This document shows, piece after piece, positions 32,616-45,514 of a stretch of 64,000 nucleotides of DNA. The translations under genes were made by a program, and so were the position numbers. The stretch spans positions 25,481,446 through 25,545,445 of the forward strand of contig OY743172.1 of assembly GCA_963555705.1 (NCBI GenBank). The letters are read 5' to 3'. How positions within the stretch are numbered: position 1 is the stretch's first letter; each line of letters starts with the position of its first letter. The DNA comes from Ligustrum vulgare (taxonomy: Eukaryota > Streptophyta > Magnoliopsida > Lamiales > Oleaceae). The notes beneath the pieces were generated by a model. The model saw only the letters and a list, made by a program, of their open reading frames with translations. It did no database searches and was not told the DNA's origin.

Positions 32616-32786
32616 GTGCTTGTTTGGTAATGGTGAAATTTTTACCACAACTTTTCAAACTCAATCTCAAACATCCATTTTTAGTCAAGCCCAACATTTT
32701 TTACTTTTCAAACATTTTTAAACCACACATCAAAAAAAAAAAAAAAACTACAAAAATCAAAACTTTTCACATTGCCAAACAGGCTC
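32616..32786. mobile_element. Tourist-like MITE, 171 bp, TSD TAA
   Basis: Left end GTGCTTGTTTGGTAATG; the reverse complement of the right end is GAGCCTGTTTGGCAATG. TAA flanks both sides (32613-32615, 32787-32789). It lies inside the Helitron-like element. Confidence 0.72.
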
Positions 32787-34148
32787 TAAGTATAGAGAAA
32801 ATGTGTGATTAAAAAGTGGTTTTGAAAATTATGTTGTTTACAAATTAATTTATAATATGTAATGATTGCATTAAAAAATAGATATTTATCTAATTTATGC
32901 AATGTCTATTTTATCTTAATGTTCATTATTCAAAATATTATTTACCACAATTCTATAAAAATTTTACAAACTATTATTTGAAATGAAGGATATCAAACAT
33001 GGGGCTAATAATAACGCGACACATTATTTCAAATAATGAGGTTTGAAATAGTAATTTTTTCAAAATGTAAGTTTAAAAGTAGATTTTTTTTTTTTTTTGG
33101 TAAAATGTGGCAAAAAAAAATTAGTTTTGAAATAGATGATGTTTTAAATAAGTTGAGAGAAAATGTGTTAGTTCAAAAGTAGTTTAAGATATTATGTTAT
33201 TTATAAATTGTAATAATTGGAGTAAAAAATACTTATATTTATCTAATTTATGCAATGTCTATTTCCTCTTGATATTCATGATTCAAAATATCATTTACCA
33301 CACATTTTAGAAATTATATGCTTTTTATACTATGGAAAGCGAAGAATTATTTTGTTAAATTTTCTATATAAATTTATTATTTTTATGTTTGTGGTAAATG
33401 TTTGTTCTCTTGAAATTTATAATTTTGAATACGAATACAAATAATATTTCGATTTAAGTATATTATATTATTTATATTTTAGTTTAAAAAATATATAATA
33501 ATCTATACTATCTATATCTTCTATATCATATCTAAAAATGAAAAAGTCTTGCACAACAAGTTGTCGCATTTTACTGTTCATTTTTACCTTTTTTTTTTAT
33601 TTTTTTGGTTATTATTTCAAATTTCAAAGCAATCAATTGACATCCCCTTTTTTCTCTTGAAAATAATATGCGGTTGTCCAGCTGACAGTCGCGACATTTA
33701 ATTTTTTTCCTTCTTACTTACAGTTCATTTCAAATCACTTTTTAATTATACATCTTTTTTCTCCATTTTTAACTACAAATCTTATCTGTATGTATATTAT
33801 ATATAAAAATGAGAAAGTGTTGCTAAAATTCTCATCATTTACTGTCCCCTTTTGACCAATTTTTTATTTTATTTCAAATTCAAATGGGGCAGATATTAAT
33901 ATTTTGATTTTTTGGGGTTGCTTTGTCTTTCCTTCTTTTGAATTGCTTTTTTTTCCCTTTTTTAAAAGAAAATAAAAGTGATATTTTAAAATAGTTTAGT
34001 ATATTATACATCTATCTGATGTTGATTTTATAGTTATTATAATTAATATATTATTATTGTATGATGTATTTTATTTGTTTTTTGTTCTTATTTTAATAAT
34101 ATATAAGATAAATAATTTATAAAATATGATTTGTAATATAAAATATGA

Positions 34149-34178
34149 CAAATAATAATAATAATAATAATAATAATA
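34149..34178. repeat. (AAT)n microsatellite
   Basis: About nine aat repeats within very AT-rich DNA. Confidence 0.85.
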
Positions 34179-35490
34179 TAATTTTAGTATTTTTTTTCTT
34201 TTAGAAATGAAAAGTAATATTTTAAAGTAGTTTAGCATATTGTATCTTTATTTGATGTTGATTTTATAGTTATTAATATTATTGTTATTTAATGAGGTAT
34301 TTTATTTGTTTGTTACTCTTATTTTAATATTATGGATCATTTATCCTATATAGTATAGAGTGATATGTGTTTTTGAATGGAAATCGGGGGGGAGGGAAAG
34401 GTTAAAATACGAAAAGCAAATGACAGTTATTTATTATTTAAATATATAAATTGTCTTGTATCATTCAACGAAACTATTATAATTTGAAATAATGAGACCC
34501 ATTATTGTGATTAATGTTTCCGCAAGAAATTTCATGAAAATGTTAAATACTAGAGGTAAATGCAAAAAATGTGAACACTAAGGTTAATAATGAATTATAT
34601 TTTTTTAATCATTCTTAATTTTAATAGTTGCATAAATGTTATACTGTTATATGGTATACGATTTTCAGTATAATTTTTTACTCTAACATTTCATATTGTC
34701 ATATCATGATAATTGTTAAATTTACGCAATTATTATTCTTGACCATTTGATTTTATAAGTAAAAAAATATAATTTTATTAGTTAATACAAATATTCGTGG
34801 ATTTAAGTTAAGCACGCATTTTTAATTATTTTAATTGATATTTCTGAATGAGAATTGGAAACTTAAATACGATGGGAGAATGCCAAAATCGTGAGAAATA
34901 TATTGATGTATTTCACAAAATTAATATTGTGCTCATAATACTACATCAAACATGAAATACAATTAAATAAACTACTAAATTTGCATTAATAATAGCTCGA
35001 AAAAATTATTGAAATTAGCAATCATATATTACTTAAATATATAAATAAATTGACTTACCATTTAAAGAAGATAGTATAATTTGAATTAGTTATATTATTT
35101 ATTAATTTAATTAGTTATTGTAATATAATATTATTTTTCATGCATTTTGGATTTGTTTTAATTATGTATAAACATTATAGTTTTTTAAATACTTATCGAA
35201 ATTAATATTTTTGAATAACTTCCGTGCATCGCACTGGAGAAATACTAGTTAAATTATAAATATCAATTACAAATGTGTGAAAATTAAAAAAAAAATTATT
35301 TTTAATAAAATAGCTAAATTTTGCTTTATTTGTCATGAAAAATAATGTCAATCAAACAACTTGAAATTTTTTTCACCTAAAAAATTAAGCCAATTAAACA
35401 CATTAAAATTTCAATTCCTAAGAAAACGAGTTCTCTAAAATTCTTTTTTTTTTCACCCGAATTACACCATTACTATCAAACGGTCCCTTA

Positions 35491-37595
35491 TATTTCTGGT
35501 TTTTGAGGATATTAAGATTACATCAATAATTCGCTCTTGTTAGATAGAAATTAAAATCAAATTTTTAATAGATTTTAATAAAAGTTAATGAAATGTGTGG
35601 TTAAAAAGTTGTGAATCTCATTAAATATGTTATTAAGATTGATTGTTGACTTTGACTTAAATTAAAATTTGTACCAAACAGGGGCCAAATATTGCGTTTA
35701 CCGTTCGATTTTTCTGATTAGTTAAATTGTTCACACGAGTGTGTTCAAACTTTTTGCAAAACACCCTGTTATTTTTAGATTTATGCTTTCATAAGTTCAG
35801 TTTCAGATTGGTTCCTGGATTGTTGTATATTACATTGTGGGTTTGAATCTAGGAAGATGATTTAACTATAACAGGTTTGCCAAATGTTATTGATTCTTCT
35901 ATGATGCCTCACTGGTTTACTAGCTTTTGAGTTTTGAGATGTTCTTCAATGTGCATCGATTGATCATTTATTTTATTTATTTATTTTGTAATTGCTTTCA
36001 CTTTGGAATTGTATTTTCTAATTTGATTATTTTTACAGAGTATGTTTGTTACATGTAGTTTACTAGACATGACAGTAGTTGAAAGTTTAAACCATCAAAT
36101 TTTGTAACCCAAAATACTTGTCATGTGTAGATTGTACCTTGTGATGAAGGGAACATGGATTATATTAAATAGACTAAAAAAATAACCCTAAATGATAATG
36201 GGGGCAAATTCTTGTATTCAAATTTTAAGAGAGCGAAGCTTGTAAGGGAGATGAACTGGGTTCAAGCTTCTTTTGGGAGAGGGGGTAAACGTAAATCTAT
36301 AGAGATGTAAAATCTCACATATAACAATGTGGACATAATTTCATTTGGTTATGGTTTCAAGGGAATCGAATCGAACCAAGAATCGATGATTTTTTTTATA
36401 ATGGAATCAATTGATTTTATTTTATTTATTTATTTATTTATTTATTTTTTTTAAGATAAAGAACCGAATCAAAATCGAAACAGTTGGTTCTGGTTTGGTT
36501 CGATTCAATTCTAGTTCCATTACCTAATTTTTCGAATGATAAATACAATTAAAATCTATCATCACATTCATAATTTAGTAATATATACGTAAATTTTAAA
36601 AAATAAACATCAATGCGGACAATGGTGACTGAGGAGCGCGACGACAATTGTGGTGTAGGATTGCAAGTAAAACAGTATGAATGTGTATCTATAATTGGAA
36701 AATAAAGAAGAAGAAGTGTGAATTAGAATTTAATTTTGGATTTAAGAGCTCTTTCTAATAGGAAATCATGTAAAATGTACGGTTAATGACATTTTCATCT
36801 ATTTTGCATTTATAATTTCATATTTGAATTTTTTGGTGAAACATATATATATTAATATATATTAACAACAACAAAAATGGCCGAATATGACGGAAAGTAT
36901 TTTCCACTAAAGATGGAGAATATTTTCCCACCTAATAGGTGGGAAATTTGCTTGGTATGCATGGCTATATGGAAAATATTTTTCATGTTGAAAAAAGGCA
37001 ATCAAACATACAAAAGTTAGAAGATGGAAAATATTTGCCATGGTTGAAGGTAAATAATTGCCTATCAAACACATATTAAAAGAATGTGATGTTTTCGAGA
37101 TAAAATATGTGGTTTGGTTAAAAAATTATTTGAAGAAATATATAGTTATAAATTTATTTATAAACAATTTACAAAACGAAGACACCCATTTACTTTTTTC
37201 TCTTTAATATTAGAGATATTTTTTAAAATACCTTCTTTTTTTTTTAATTCGATTTGACCAACATTGTTTCAATAAAATAATTTTATAGGTGGATTCATAA
37301 TTTTTTACTATTTTAATCGTACATTCTCTTAAAAAAATCAATTTTTACAAAATATATTTTTAAAAAATTACTTTAGACTGAGATATTTTCTTTGAAGATG
37401 GAAATCAATTATATGATATTCAAAATCCAAACATCCCATCTCAATTTAAATAAATAAATAAAAATTAAGGTATCTGGCACAAAATAACCCTAATCTTTAT
37501 ATGTTTTAAGCAACGAACACTTCAACAAAAAAGCCCCAAACATTCAACAAGAAATCCAAAATCTTGCTTCAATTTTCTATTTGATTACTAATTTG
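35491..37595. other. AT-rich intergenic DNA with MITE relics
   Basis: No gene seen. 35534-35686 resembles the MITE at 14241-14371 (left ttgttagatag, right ccaaacaggggcc). At 36340-36535, gaatcgaatcgaacc and ggttcgattcaattc form imperfect inverted words. A (TTTA)n run lies at about 36417-36447. Words such as tgtgtggttaaaaagt recur, as in other local MITEs. Confidence 0.45.
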
Positions 37596-37915
37596 TGCTA
37601 GCTATTTTTTTATAGCTTTGTAGACCTGTAATCTGTGGAAGAACATCAAAAAACACAGCAGCAGCAAGGAAGAAATATAACCAATGAGGCAGGGGAAAAA
37701 ACATGGACCTGGGAAGAGAAAACGTGTGTAAGGAGAGGAAGGAAAATCAGATTTTTTTTACCCAAAAGTTACAGCAACCTTTTACAATATAAAAAGTGGA
37801 ATTTTGACCTATTACAAGACATAAAATTCACCTACACTTATTTACTTTACAACCATTAGATTAGACAAAATAAAAAAACATTTCTTTGACTTTCAAACCA
37901 CATTACACATTAACA
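37596..37915 (-). mobile_element. Copia D 3' LTR (320 bp)
   Basis: On the minus strand it starts TGTTAATGTG directly after the purine tract aaaggggagaa (37916-37926). It matches the right LTR and keeps the empty target site of the MITE at about 37680. Confidence 0.85.
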
Positions 37916-39701
37916 TTCTCCCCTTTAATGTATTTTTCTTGAATTCCAAGTACAGCACTAAGTTGTTGAAATCTTGATGTTGGAAGTTCCTTTGTGAAGA
38001 TGTTCGCAACTTGTTCTTCGGACTTGCAATAGTTGAGTTCAACTTCTCCATCTTCAATGGCATCTCAAATGAAGTGATCTTGATTGCAATGTGTCTTGTT
38101 CTACTATGAAAAATTGGATTCTTTGCCATAGCAATAGCTAATTTGTTGTCACAAAACAATGGTGTGGCTTCTCCTTGCTTCTCCTAATGTCTTCCAAAAT
38201 TCTTCTTAACCAAATAGCTTGAGATGTTGCAGTAGAAGTTGACATATATTCCTCTTCAGCTAAGGATTGAGCAATCAATTATTTTTTCTTTGACAGCGAC
38301 AAAACACTTCCAAACCAAGGGAAAAAAATAACCAGAGGTGCTCTTCATATCATCAACACAACCTCCACAATCACTATCACAAAAGCCTCTTAACTTCACT
38401 TCCAAATTCTTTTCAAATCTGATCCCAAACTTTAATGTCCCCATTATATATCTCAAAACTCTTTTTCTAACACTAAAATGCTTATGACTTAGATTACTCA
38501 TTAACCTTGAAAGAAAACTTGCGGCAAACATGATATTCGGTCTTGTTGCGGTGAGATAAAGCATGTTCCCAATTAATCTTCTATAAAGAGTTTCATCTAC
38601 CTTCTTCTCTCCATCATCCTTCATCAATTTCTCATTACAAGCAAAATGAGTTTTTACAAATTTACATCCAAAAATTCTAAATTTTTTAAGCACTTATTCG
38701 GCATACTTCATTTGAGAGATATTGACGTCATAAACTGCGTTTGACACGTAACAATTTCCTTATCAACTTAGGTCGGTAATTTGGTTTTATGTGACGACTG
38801 TTAAGTATCAAGAAAATGTGGGTCATCGTTTGTGTTTTTGGAAGTATAATATAGCGTTTTTATTCCTAAGTTTGCATGCATTACAATAATTTAAATCCTT
38901 CTGTTTATAGAGGATTTTTAAGTTTTACTGTAGCTAAATATAGATATTTTCACATTAATCTATACAAATAATGATTATAACTTGATGAATAAGTATTAAC
39001 CATGCCTTGGTGGGCCCACTAGTACACAATCTTCTACAAATGGGTAAGGTAGTTGTGGCTTATGCTGGTATATTCCCTGAATCACGTGGCTCTAGATAAT
39101 ACACTTCCATTTAGCTCACTAATCTTTGCTTTATGTGCAGTCTCCTTTATTCCTCATTCATATGGAGGTCGGTATTTTACCAACCTAGCATATTTCTACC
39201 CAGATGGGTTCGCATATAGGTCGAAGTTCGTAGTGCCAGGTACTCGATAAGGTCTGGGGATTAAATGGGAGCTTTGATGTGGGCTAAGCCCATGTTGCTA
39301 AAGCCCATTTAATATGGGTCAAGCCCACTTTTATTGTCCCATATCGATCTGGGCCTTTGCATAATCTTTGAGTATCAACAAGAGACAAACATTCTATTTT
39401 TATCTTGATATATTTCCATATCAAGAAAATTATGCAACAAACCCAAATCACTCGTTTCATATTTTTTCATCATTTCAACTTTAAATTCATCAATCATTTT
39501 TGCATAATTTCCTGTAAACACCAAAGCATCAACGTATAAAGCAATAATAAGAATGTCGGTGTTACCTTGATGTTTCACGTTCAACATTGGCTCACTTTTT
39601 CTCTTGAGAAATCCATATTGTTGAAAATAGCCATCAATTTGACTATACCAAGCTCTTGGTGCTTGTTTGAGTCCAAATAAAGCTTTTCTTAGTATATACA
39701 C
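37893..39701 (-). pseudogene. Copia D reverse transcriptase and RNase H remnants
   Basis: Read leftwards: 39701-39375 holds the RT core ALFGLKQAPRAWYSQID and a catalytic box reading YVDA where Copia has YVDD. After the solo LTR (38720-39380), 38713-38256 continues with ETLYRRLIGNMLYLTATRPNI and VLRYIMGT, ending in the RNase H start CDSDCGGCVDD. 38159-37893 holds CDNKLAIAMAKNPIFHSRT (RNase H Asp and target-site region). The frame is shifted several times, and the mutated YVDD alone would abolish activity. Confidence 0.85.
38720..39380 (-). mobile_element. Solo LTR, 661 bp, inside Copia D RT, TSD AGAGA
   Basis: Right end ..GAGTATCAACA and left end TATTGACGTC (first G of TG lost) are the LTR termini; AGAGA flanks both sides (38715-38719, 39381-39385). 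Removing it rejoins the RT frame of D (..RMFVS / QMKYAE..). It contains paired words gggctaagccc and gcccatttaatatgggtc. Confidence 0.85.
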
Positions 39702-39709
39702 TTTGTCTT

Positions 39710-42059
39710 CTTCTCCTTTGATGATGAAGCCTTGATGTTGTTCAACATATACCTCTTCTTAGAGTTTTCCATTTAAAAAAGCTGATTTAACATCAAGTTG
39801 GTATAATAACCAACCTTTTTGGGCTGCAAGAACAATGAGCTCTAATGGTGTCTAGAAGAGCGACCGGAGCAAAAGTTTAATCATAATCCACACCGGGCTG
39901 TTGTGCATACACTTTCACCACCAATCTTGCTTTGTTTCTCTTGAATAATCCATCAGAATTATGCTTCACCTTGTAGACCCATTTTACACCAATAACATCT
40001 TTCTCACTTGGCCTTTCAACTAGCTCCCAAGTGTTGTTTTTCTCAATAACTTCTATTTCTTCCTCCATTGCTTTTTTCCAAACTTCTCCTTCATTGCTTC
40101 TTCGAAGTAATCGAGCTCATCATCTTGTAAGAACATCATTTAAATCTTGCATTTTTCTTGGAGTTGAGCTTGATGATGATGAATTTGAGCTTGAGGGACT
40201 TGAGGAGCTGCTTGGTGATGATAAATGTGAGCTTGAATGAACTCCATATTCTTCATTTTGTACATCTTCGATGGCGGATTCTTGGGGCAGATTTATTGGA
40301 ATAGAAACACCTCTTTCAACTTCTTCCTTTTCCCAATTCCATGAAGCATTTTCATTAAACAACACATATCACTTTCTTGTTCTTCAAGTTGTACAACTTA
40401 TAGCCTTTGGATTGTGAGCTATAGCCAATGAAGATACATTTTTCACTTGCTTCATCAAGTTTGTACCGCTTCTCTTTTGGCACTAGAGCATAGCAGAGAC
40501 ACCCAAACACTTTCAAATGTGTCACCGAAGGCTTTCTTCCATTCCAAGCTTCAATAGAATTATGTTCAATATCGCCTTTGTTGAACATCAATTTAGCAAG
40601 TAAACGACCATATAAACCGCTTCATCCCAGAAATCTTTTGGAAGCTTTTTCTCATGCAACATTGATTTTGCTATCTCCATACCGTTTGATTTTTCCTCTC
40701 AGAAACACCATTTTGTTGTGGTGTATAGCCCAATTGTAAGTTGTCTGTCAACACCTTCAACTTCACAAAAATTATCAAATTCGTTCGAAGTATATCATTT
40801 ACCTTTGTCACTCCTCTAAACTTTTATAAAATGACCACTTTGTTTCTCAACAAAAATCTTGAATTTTTTAAAGATTGTAAAAACTCCAGATTTTTGTCTC
40901 ATAAAATAAACCCCAAGTCATTCTTTTAAAACCATCAATAAATAGGATAAAGTACCTATTTTGAGAATGGGATGGTGTATACATCTGTCCACAAACATCT
41001 GTATGCACCAATTCAAGTGGCATCTTTGCTCTCCAAGCTACTCCTTTCTGGAAAGGTTGACAGTGATGCTTTCCAAGTTCACGTTCGTCACAAATTTCAT
41101 GTTTTTCTTCAATTTTTGGAAGCCCATGAACCATGCTTTTCTGCTCCAATAATTTCAGCCCTTGAATGTTCAAGTTTCCAAGTCGTTTGTGCCACAACTA
41201 CGAGTCATTAGCCACCATTCGAAAAGCTTTGTCATTTGAATGCTTGAAGTTGAGAGGAAAGCTTCTATTCTCCATTTCACCTTTGTTATGATTGAATTTC
41301 CAGATTTCTTATCACGAATGCAATAACAGTCATTGAAAAATAGAGAATAACTATTCTCTAAAAGCTGTCCAACACTTAGCAAATTTTGGTTCAAGTCCGG
41401 TACATGCATGACATCTCGAATAAATCTAGAGTCCTTCTTTGTTTGAACTCCAATTTTTCCTTTTCCCTTCACATTTACTACATCTCCATTTCCCAATCTC
41501 GAATTTGAATCTTCCATATCAACAAAGATTCTTTCATTTGAAATCATGTGATTTGTACATCAACTATCCAAGTACCATTGAGTTTCATTGGAGCAATTTA
41601 AACTTGAGAAACATGCTTCATTTGTTGATTCCGGTCCACTCAAAGAAGCATAAAACAAACTTGATTCATCCTCCTTCTCGGCTACACAATTGGCTTGTTG
41701 AGTATTCTTTGCTTTACAATCCTTTTGCACATGGCCAAATCATTTACAATTGTAGCATTGTGACTTCCCTTTGAACCAACAATCATATTCATCATGGCTA
41801 CTTCTCTTGCAGATTTTGCACCTTTGTGATTGATCTTCTCTACTAAATCTCCTTTCAAAATTGCCTCTACCTATACCTCTACCTCTTGGACTTCTTCCTC
41901 TTCCTCTTCCCTTACTACTTCTTCCACCTCTACTTGACACATCCATAATTTTTTTCATAATTTTGGGGCTGCCTTATCAACCTATTTGATCCAACATTTA
42001 GTTTAGATTGAAATGCACTCTCCATTAATTTTTTCCGAATGTCTAGTTAGCCTTTATTC
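39710..42059 (-). pseudogene. Copia D gag C-terminus, protease, integrase and RT start
   Basis: Read leftwards from the insertion point of A: gag tail (LMESAFQSKL), Arg/Gly-rich stretch and a first Cys cluster CKICKRSSHDEYDC, then a second zinc knuckle begun at CYNCK (41745). Protease region about 41590-41400 with YLDS and the conserved RDVMHVPDLNQNLLSVGQL. Integrase N-terminal zinc region WHKRLGNLN at 41197, catalytic-core piece ELVHTDVCGQM near 41020, and the C-terminal HLKVFGCLCYALVP and CIFIGYSSQSKGYKLYN at 40530-40390. An Asp/Ser-rich spacer follows and then RT start NTWELVERP with GVKWVYKVKHN at 40040-39960. Many stops and shifts. Confidence 0.85.
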
Positions 42060-42699
42060 AATCATGTTAAGTGCATTTTTATACACTTTTTATACCATTA
42101 AATTAACATATTTTGGAATATCTTGAGAAAATATCTACTAATTTATGCATATTTTGTGTTTAAATAGTTTAATATCCAAGTTTGAGGCCAAAAATCACAA
42201 AAGGAGTGCAAACTATGCTGAAATTGGAAGTTTGGAGAACATTTTGTCACTCTGGGAAGTTCTGGATGAGCTGCACAATTAGCGGAGGGACCAATTGCAA
42301 GATTCTAAAAGTTGAAGGACCAAAAGTACAATTTTAGAAGGACATATTTGAAAGAAATCTGAAAAATTTGGGAACTTAATTGATCATCATTGAAAGATGA
42401 AGGACATCATGGCAATTACAAAAGGACTTGGGTCCAAAGACCATGGCTCAACTGAACCATGCAAACGTGTGGTCTGATTCGAGCCAAGCCGTGAACCATG
42501 GCTTGAAACGGACCCGGGACCAAACTTGGTCCTTGATTTGGCACCGCGTGGTCGCGCGACTTTAAAATTAAAAAAAATAATTCCTGGACCTGTCCGGGTC
42601 AACCCGGCCGGCCCGATCCGGCCCACAACGCTGTTTTACGCGGATCTTTGTGTTTTTTGGGTGTTTTTGAGTTGTTTTGGTGGATATAAATAGATTTTT

Positions 42700-43619
42700 T
42701 GATGTGATCCAGACCACGGATACAAGCCCGCACAAAGATCCGTTGAAGATCAGAGGAGGACCGATGACTCGATTGCAGACAAAGAGGGCCAAGGAAGCAA
42801 TGGACAAGTTAGTTCAAGAAACAATGGCCAAAACAATGTTCGTGTCATCAAAAGAAACAAGTTCCATGTTGGGGCTGAGCCAAAACGATGAGTGGATCAA
42901 CCTTATTCATTGCGTCGAAGAAAGTGGTAAAATTTCAATGTTACGGCCGTAACATACAAATCCTCACGACCGTAACCAACTTTCTGCTGAAATTGATTTT
43001 GCGAGACATGAACAATCACGGCCGTAAAGATTGAGTATCACTGCCGTAAAGATTGAGTATCACGGCCGTAAAGGTTAATATCACGACCGTAAAGGAGTTG
43101 CTGCTTAAAATTGGAATTGTACGTTTTTGGACTTAGGCCGTAAGTCATATGTCACGGCCGTAAGAGTGAATCAGAAGCAAGGTTACGGCCGTAAGAAAAT
43201 CAGTCACGGCCGTAAAATCGAATACGCGTGAATTTTAGGTTATTTTTATTTCTTTATTTTTAGGCAGTTGTTTCCTTGTTTAATTAGAATTCTTAACCTA
43301 GTTTTGACCCTATTTATAGGGATGTAATTTTCATTATTCATTACACAACTTTGATAATATTAATTGAGAGGCTATTTGCTTTCACAACCTTTATTCTTTA
43401 TTGAATAAAATCCGAACTTGCGAGTTAATTCTTGTTTGTTCAAATCTTGGGTGAGATTTATTTTCATTGTGATCAAGATGTCAACATATCAATTGATTGT
43501 GTTGGTTGCTTGGTTCAATTAATTTGAATCAATCTCTAAATCGTGATTCTTTGGCGTTCTTGGGTCGATTCCAATAATTTGTGGGTTGCGTAGCTACAAT
43601 TGCTACGTGGTTTGCATCA
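42700..43619 (+). mobile_element. Element B 5' LTR
   Basis: Ends two bases before the primer-binding site. A 92-residue frame at 42677-42952 is the duplicated tail of the integrase ORF, encoded in the LTR. Confidence 0.93.
42938..43225. repeat. Cluster of TTACGGCCGTAA-type palindromes, 5' LTR of B
   Basis: Ten copies of (t/c)acggccgtaa in about 290 bp. Several are mutated relative to the 3' LTR (cgaccg, ctgccg, ttaggccg). Confidence 0.88.
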
Positions 43620-43621
43620 TC

Positions 43622-43633
43622 TGGTATCAGAGC
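43622..43633 (+). other. Element B primer-binding site
   Basis: TGGTATCAGAGC (initiator Met tRNA type), two bases after the 5' LTR. Confidence 0.93.
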
Positions 43634-44199
43634 TTAGGCTCCAAAAATCAAGGTTATATCTTTGTTTTTGTTTTCTTGAGTTTCTTATTCTTGTTCTTCG
43701 TGTTCTTCCAGCTTTGAGTCTTTAATCCAGAAAAGTGTCACAAAAAATTCAATAGTCGTTATTTCCTTCGTTTGTTATCCAAATTAAATTTCGTTTGTTG
43801 CGTCTTTCTCGTAGTTGAATTTTCGAGAATATATAAAAAAAGAAGAAAAAAAAAACGAAAATTCCAGTTCCAGAAAAATAGTTGATATTTGATTTCAAGA
43901 AATACTTTCTTGAAGCAATCTTTAGTTTCCATAAAAAGTGTCAAGTCCCTTATAGAGTCAAATTAAATTCTCTAAAGGTCTTCTTTGAGTTTTCCAACAA
44001 ATTCATTACTTCTCACTCATATTCGATTTGAAGCAATCGGGTTTAAACTTGTTTGAGCTCGGATTCGTTCTTTGAAGCAATTGGGGTGAAAGCTATTTAG
44101 TGGAAAAAGGCAGAGAGGTGAGATCAGTAGAGGGTAAGAGCCAAATTTGAGTAATACATGAACGAAATACACGTGAGGCACAAAACATTTAGTTTTAGG
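43634..44199 (+). mobile_element. Element B untranslated leader
   Basis: AT-rich leader between the primer-binding site and the gag ATG; no gene. Confidence 0.6.
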
Positions 44200-45514
44200 A
44201 TGTCTGAACAATCTTCTACTACAAAGAACAACGATCGAGCCAACATGACGGAAGAGATGGTACAACGGTTTGAGCGGTTGTTTGGGGATGTGTTAGGTAG
44301 GTTAGAAAGGCTTGAGCAACCTCGGGAAGTGCCTAATGCCCGTAGGCAAGGTGGGCAAGGTCGTAGAGTAGAGGGGGTTGATGAGAATGAAGAAGGTAGT
44401 GATTTTGACGATGGGGCAATTGTCGATAGAGTAGTTAGGCATGGAAGAAGGGATAGAGATCTTGGTGGCGATAGAATGGATGGTAGTATGAGCAACATCA
44501 AAATGACAATTCCGTCATTCAAGGGTAGGAGTGATCCGGAAGCATACCTAGAATGGGAAAAGAAGATGGAATTAATTTTCAATTGCTACACTTATTCGGA
44601 AGAGAAAAAGGTTAAGGTAGCTGTACTTGAATTCTCCGATTACGCTATTACTTGGTGGGATCAATTGGTGACTTCTAGGAGAAGGAATCGCGAGAGACCC
44701 GTTAGTACTTGGGATGAATTAAAAGCTATCATTAAGAAAGAGGTTCGTTCCTAGTCATTACCATCGGAAGCTGCATCAAAAGTTACAAAGTCTCTACCAA
44801 GGATCAAAGAGTGTGGAGGATTATCATAAGGAAATGGAGATGTTGATGATTAGAGCCAATGTAGAAGAGGATAGGGAGGCTACGATGGCTCGATTTTTGA
44901 ATGGGTTGAATAGGGATATAGCTAATGTGGTTGAACTACAACATTATTTGGAGATGGAGGATATGTTGCACATGGCTATAAAGGTGGAGAAGCAAATAAA
45001 GAAAAAGGGGACAGCAAGGTATCCATCTGGTTCTAATTCTTCTTGGAAGTCGAAGTGGGAAAGTAAAGGAGATGGGGCTGTTTCTAAGGGGAAATTTGAA
45101 GCATCAAAAGGAAAGTTTGAGGCACCAAAAGGGAAGGAGGAACAAGTTAGTAAATTCGTACCTAAAGGAGAGCCGCAACCATCTAGGAGCAGAGACATTC
45201 AATGCTTCAAATGCTTGGGGAGAGGACATGTGGCATCTCAATGTCCTAATAGGCGAGTGGTACTTTTGCGAAAGGATGGAACTATGGAGAGTGATAGTGA
45301 GGAAGAGGATTATAGCGATATGCCAGCATTGGAGGAAGTATGTGATGATGAGGATGTGTTGTTCGGGGAGCATGGCGAGTTGTTAGTAGCAAGGCGAGCC
45401 CTTAGTGCTCAAATCCACACGGATGATTTGGAACAACAACGGGAGAACATATTCCATACACGATGTCGCGTTAATGACAAGGTATGTAGTATGATTATAG
45501 GCTTCAATGGTTAA
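44200..45514 (+). pseudogene. Element B gag with zinc knuckle (frameshifted)
   Basis: I place the start at 44200 (MSEQSSTTKN); an in-frame ATG at 44158 is possible. A coiled-coil-like stretch MTEEMVQRFERLFGDVLGRL comes first, then the retrotransposon gag core (MTIPSFKGRSDPEAYLEWEKK, WWDQLV). Near 44750 a frameshift and stop separate it from the second half, which starts at about 44756 and carries the gag C-terminal core ([25 protein letters not shown]), a Lys/Gly/Ser linker with two GKFEA-type repeats, and the zinc knuckle [14 protein letters not shown]. Gag forms the RNA-packaging particle in the cytoplasm. One small shift is the only visible break. Confidence 0.88.

Larger units (their letters stand above)
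31972..35248 (+). mobile_element. Helitron-like non-autonomous element
   Basis: Left end A/TCTATATTATATA followed by atgaaaaagtcttgc; right end carries the small hairpin ccgtgcatcgcac(t)gg at 35222-35237 and finishes CTAG at 35245-35248 before T, matching the plant Helitron pattern (5' TC, 3' hairpin, CTRR, insertion between A and T). No Rep/helicase frame. Two more head-like sequences at about 33502 and 33785 suggest nested or partial copies, so the true start may be one of these. Confidence 0.58.
31778..35487. mobile_element. MITE-like element with TSD TTA, split by a Helitron-like insertion
   Basis: Left end TGGTCCGTTTGATAG; the reverse complement of the right end is GGGACCGTTTGATAG (13 of 15). 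TTA stands directly outside both ends (31775-31777, 35488-35490). Without the insert the element would be about 430 bp. Confidence 0.65.

Noticed and set aside
42677..42952. Separate 91-residue gene at the start of element B
   Set aside because: It is the LTR-encoded integrase tail duplicated in the 5' LTR; the first residues come from element A LTR sequence.
42938..43225. Recombination or rRNA promoter array
   Set aside because: The palindromes are irregularly spaced inside an LTR and shared by a sister family; no ribosomal or site-specific recombinase sequence nearby.
44124..44582. 152-residue minus-strand frame
   Set aside because: Antisense shadow of element B gag.
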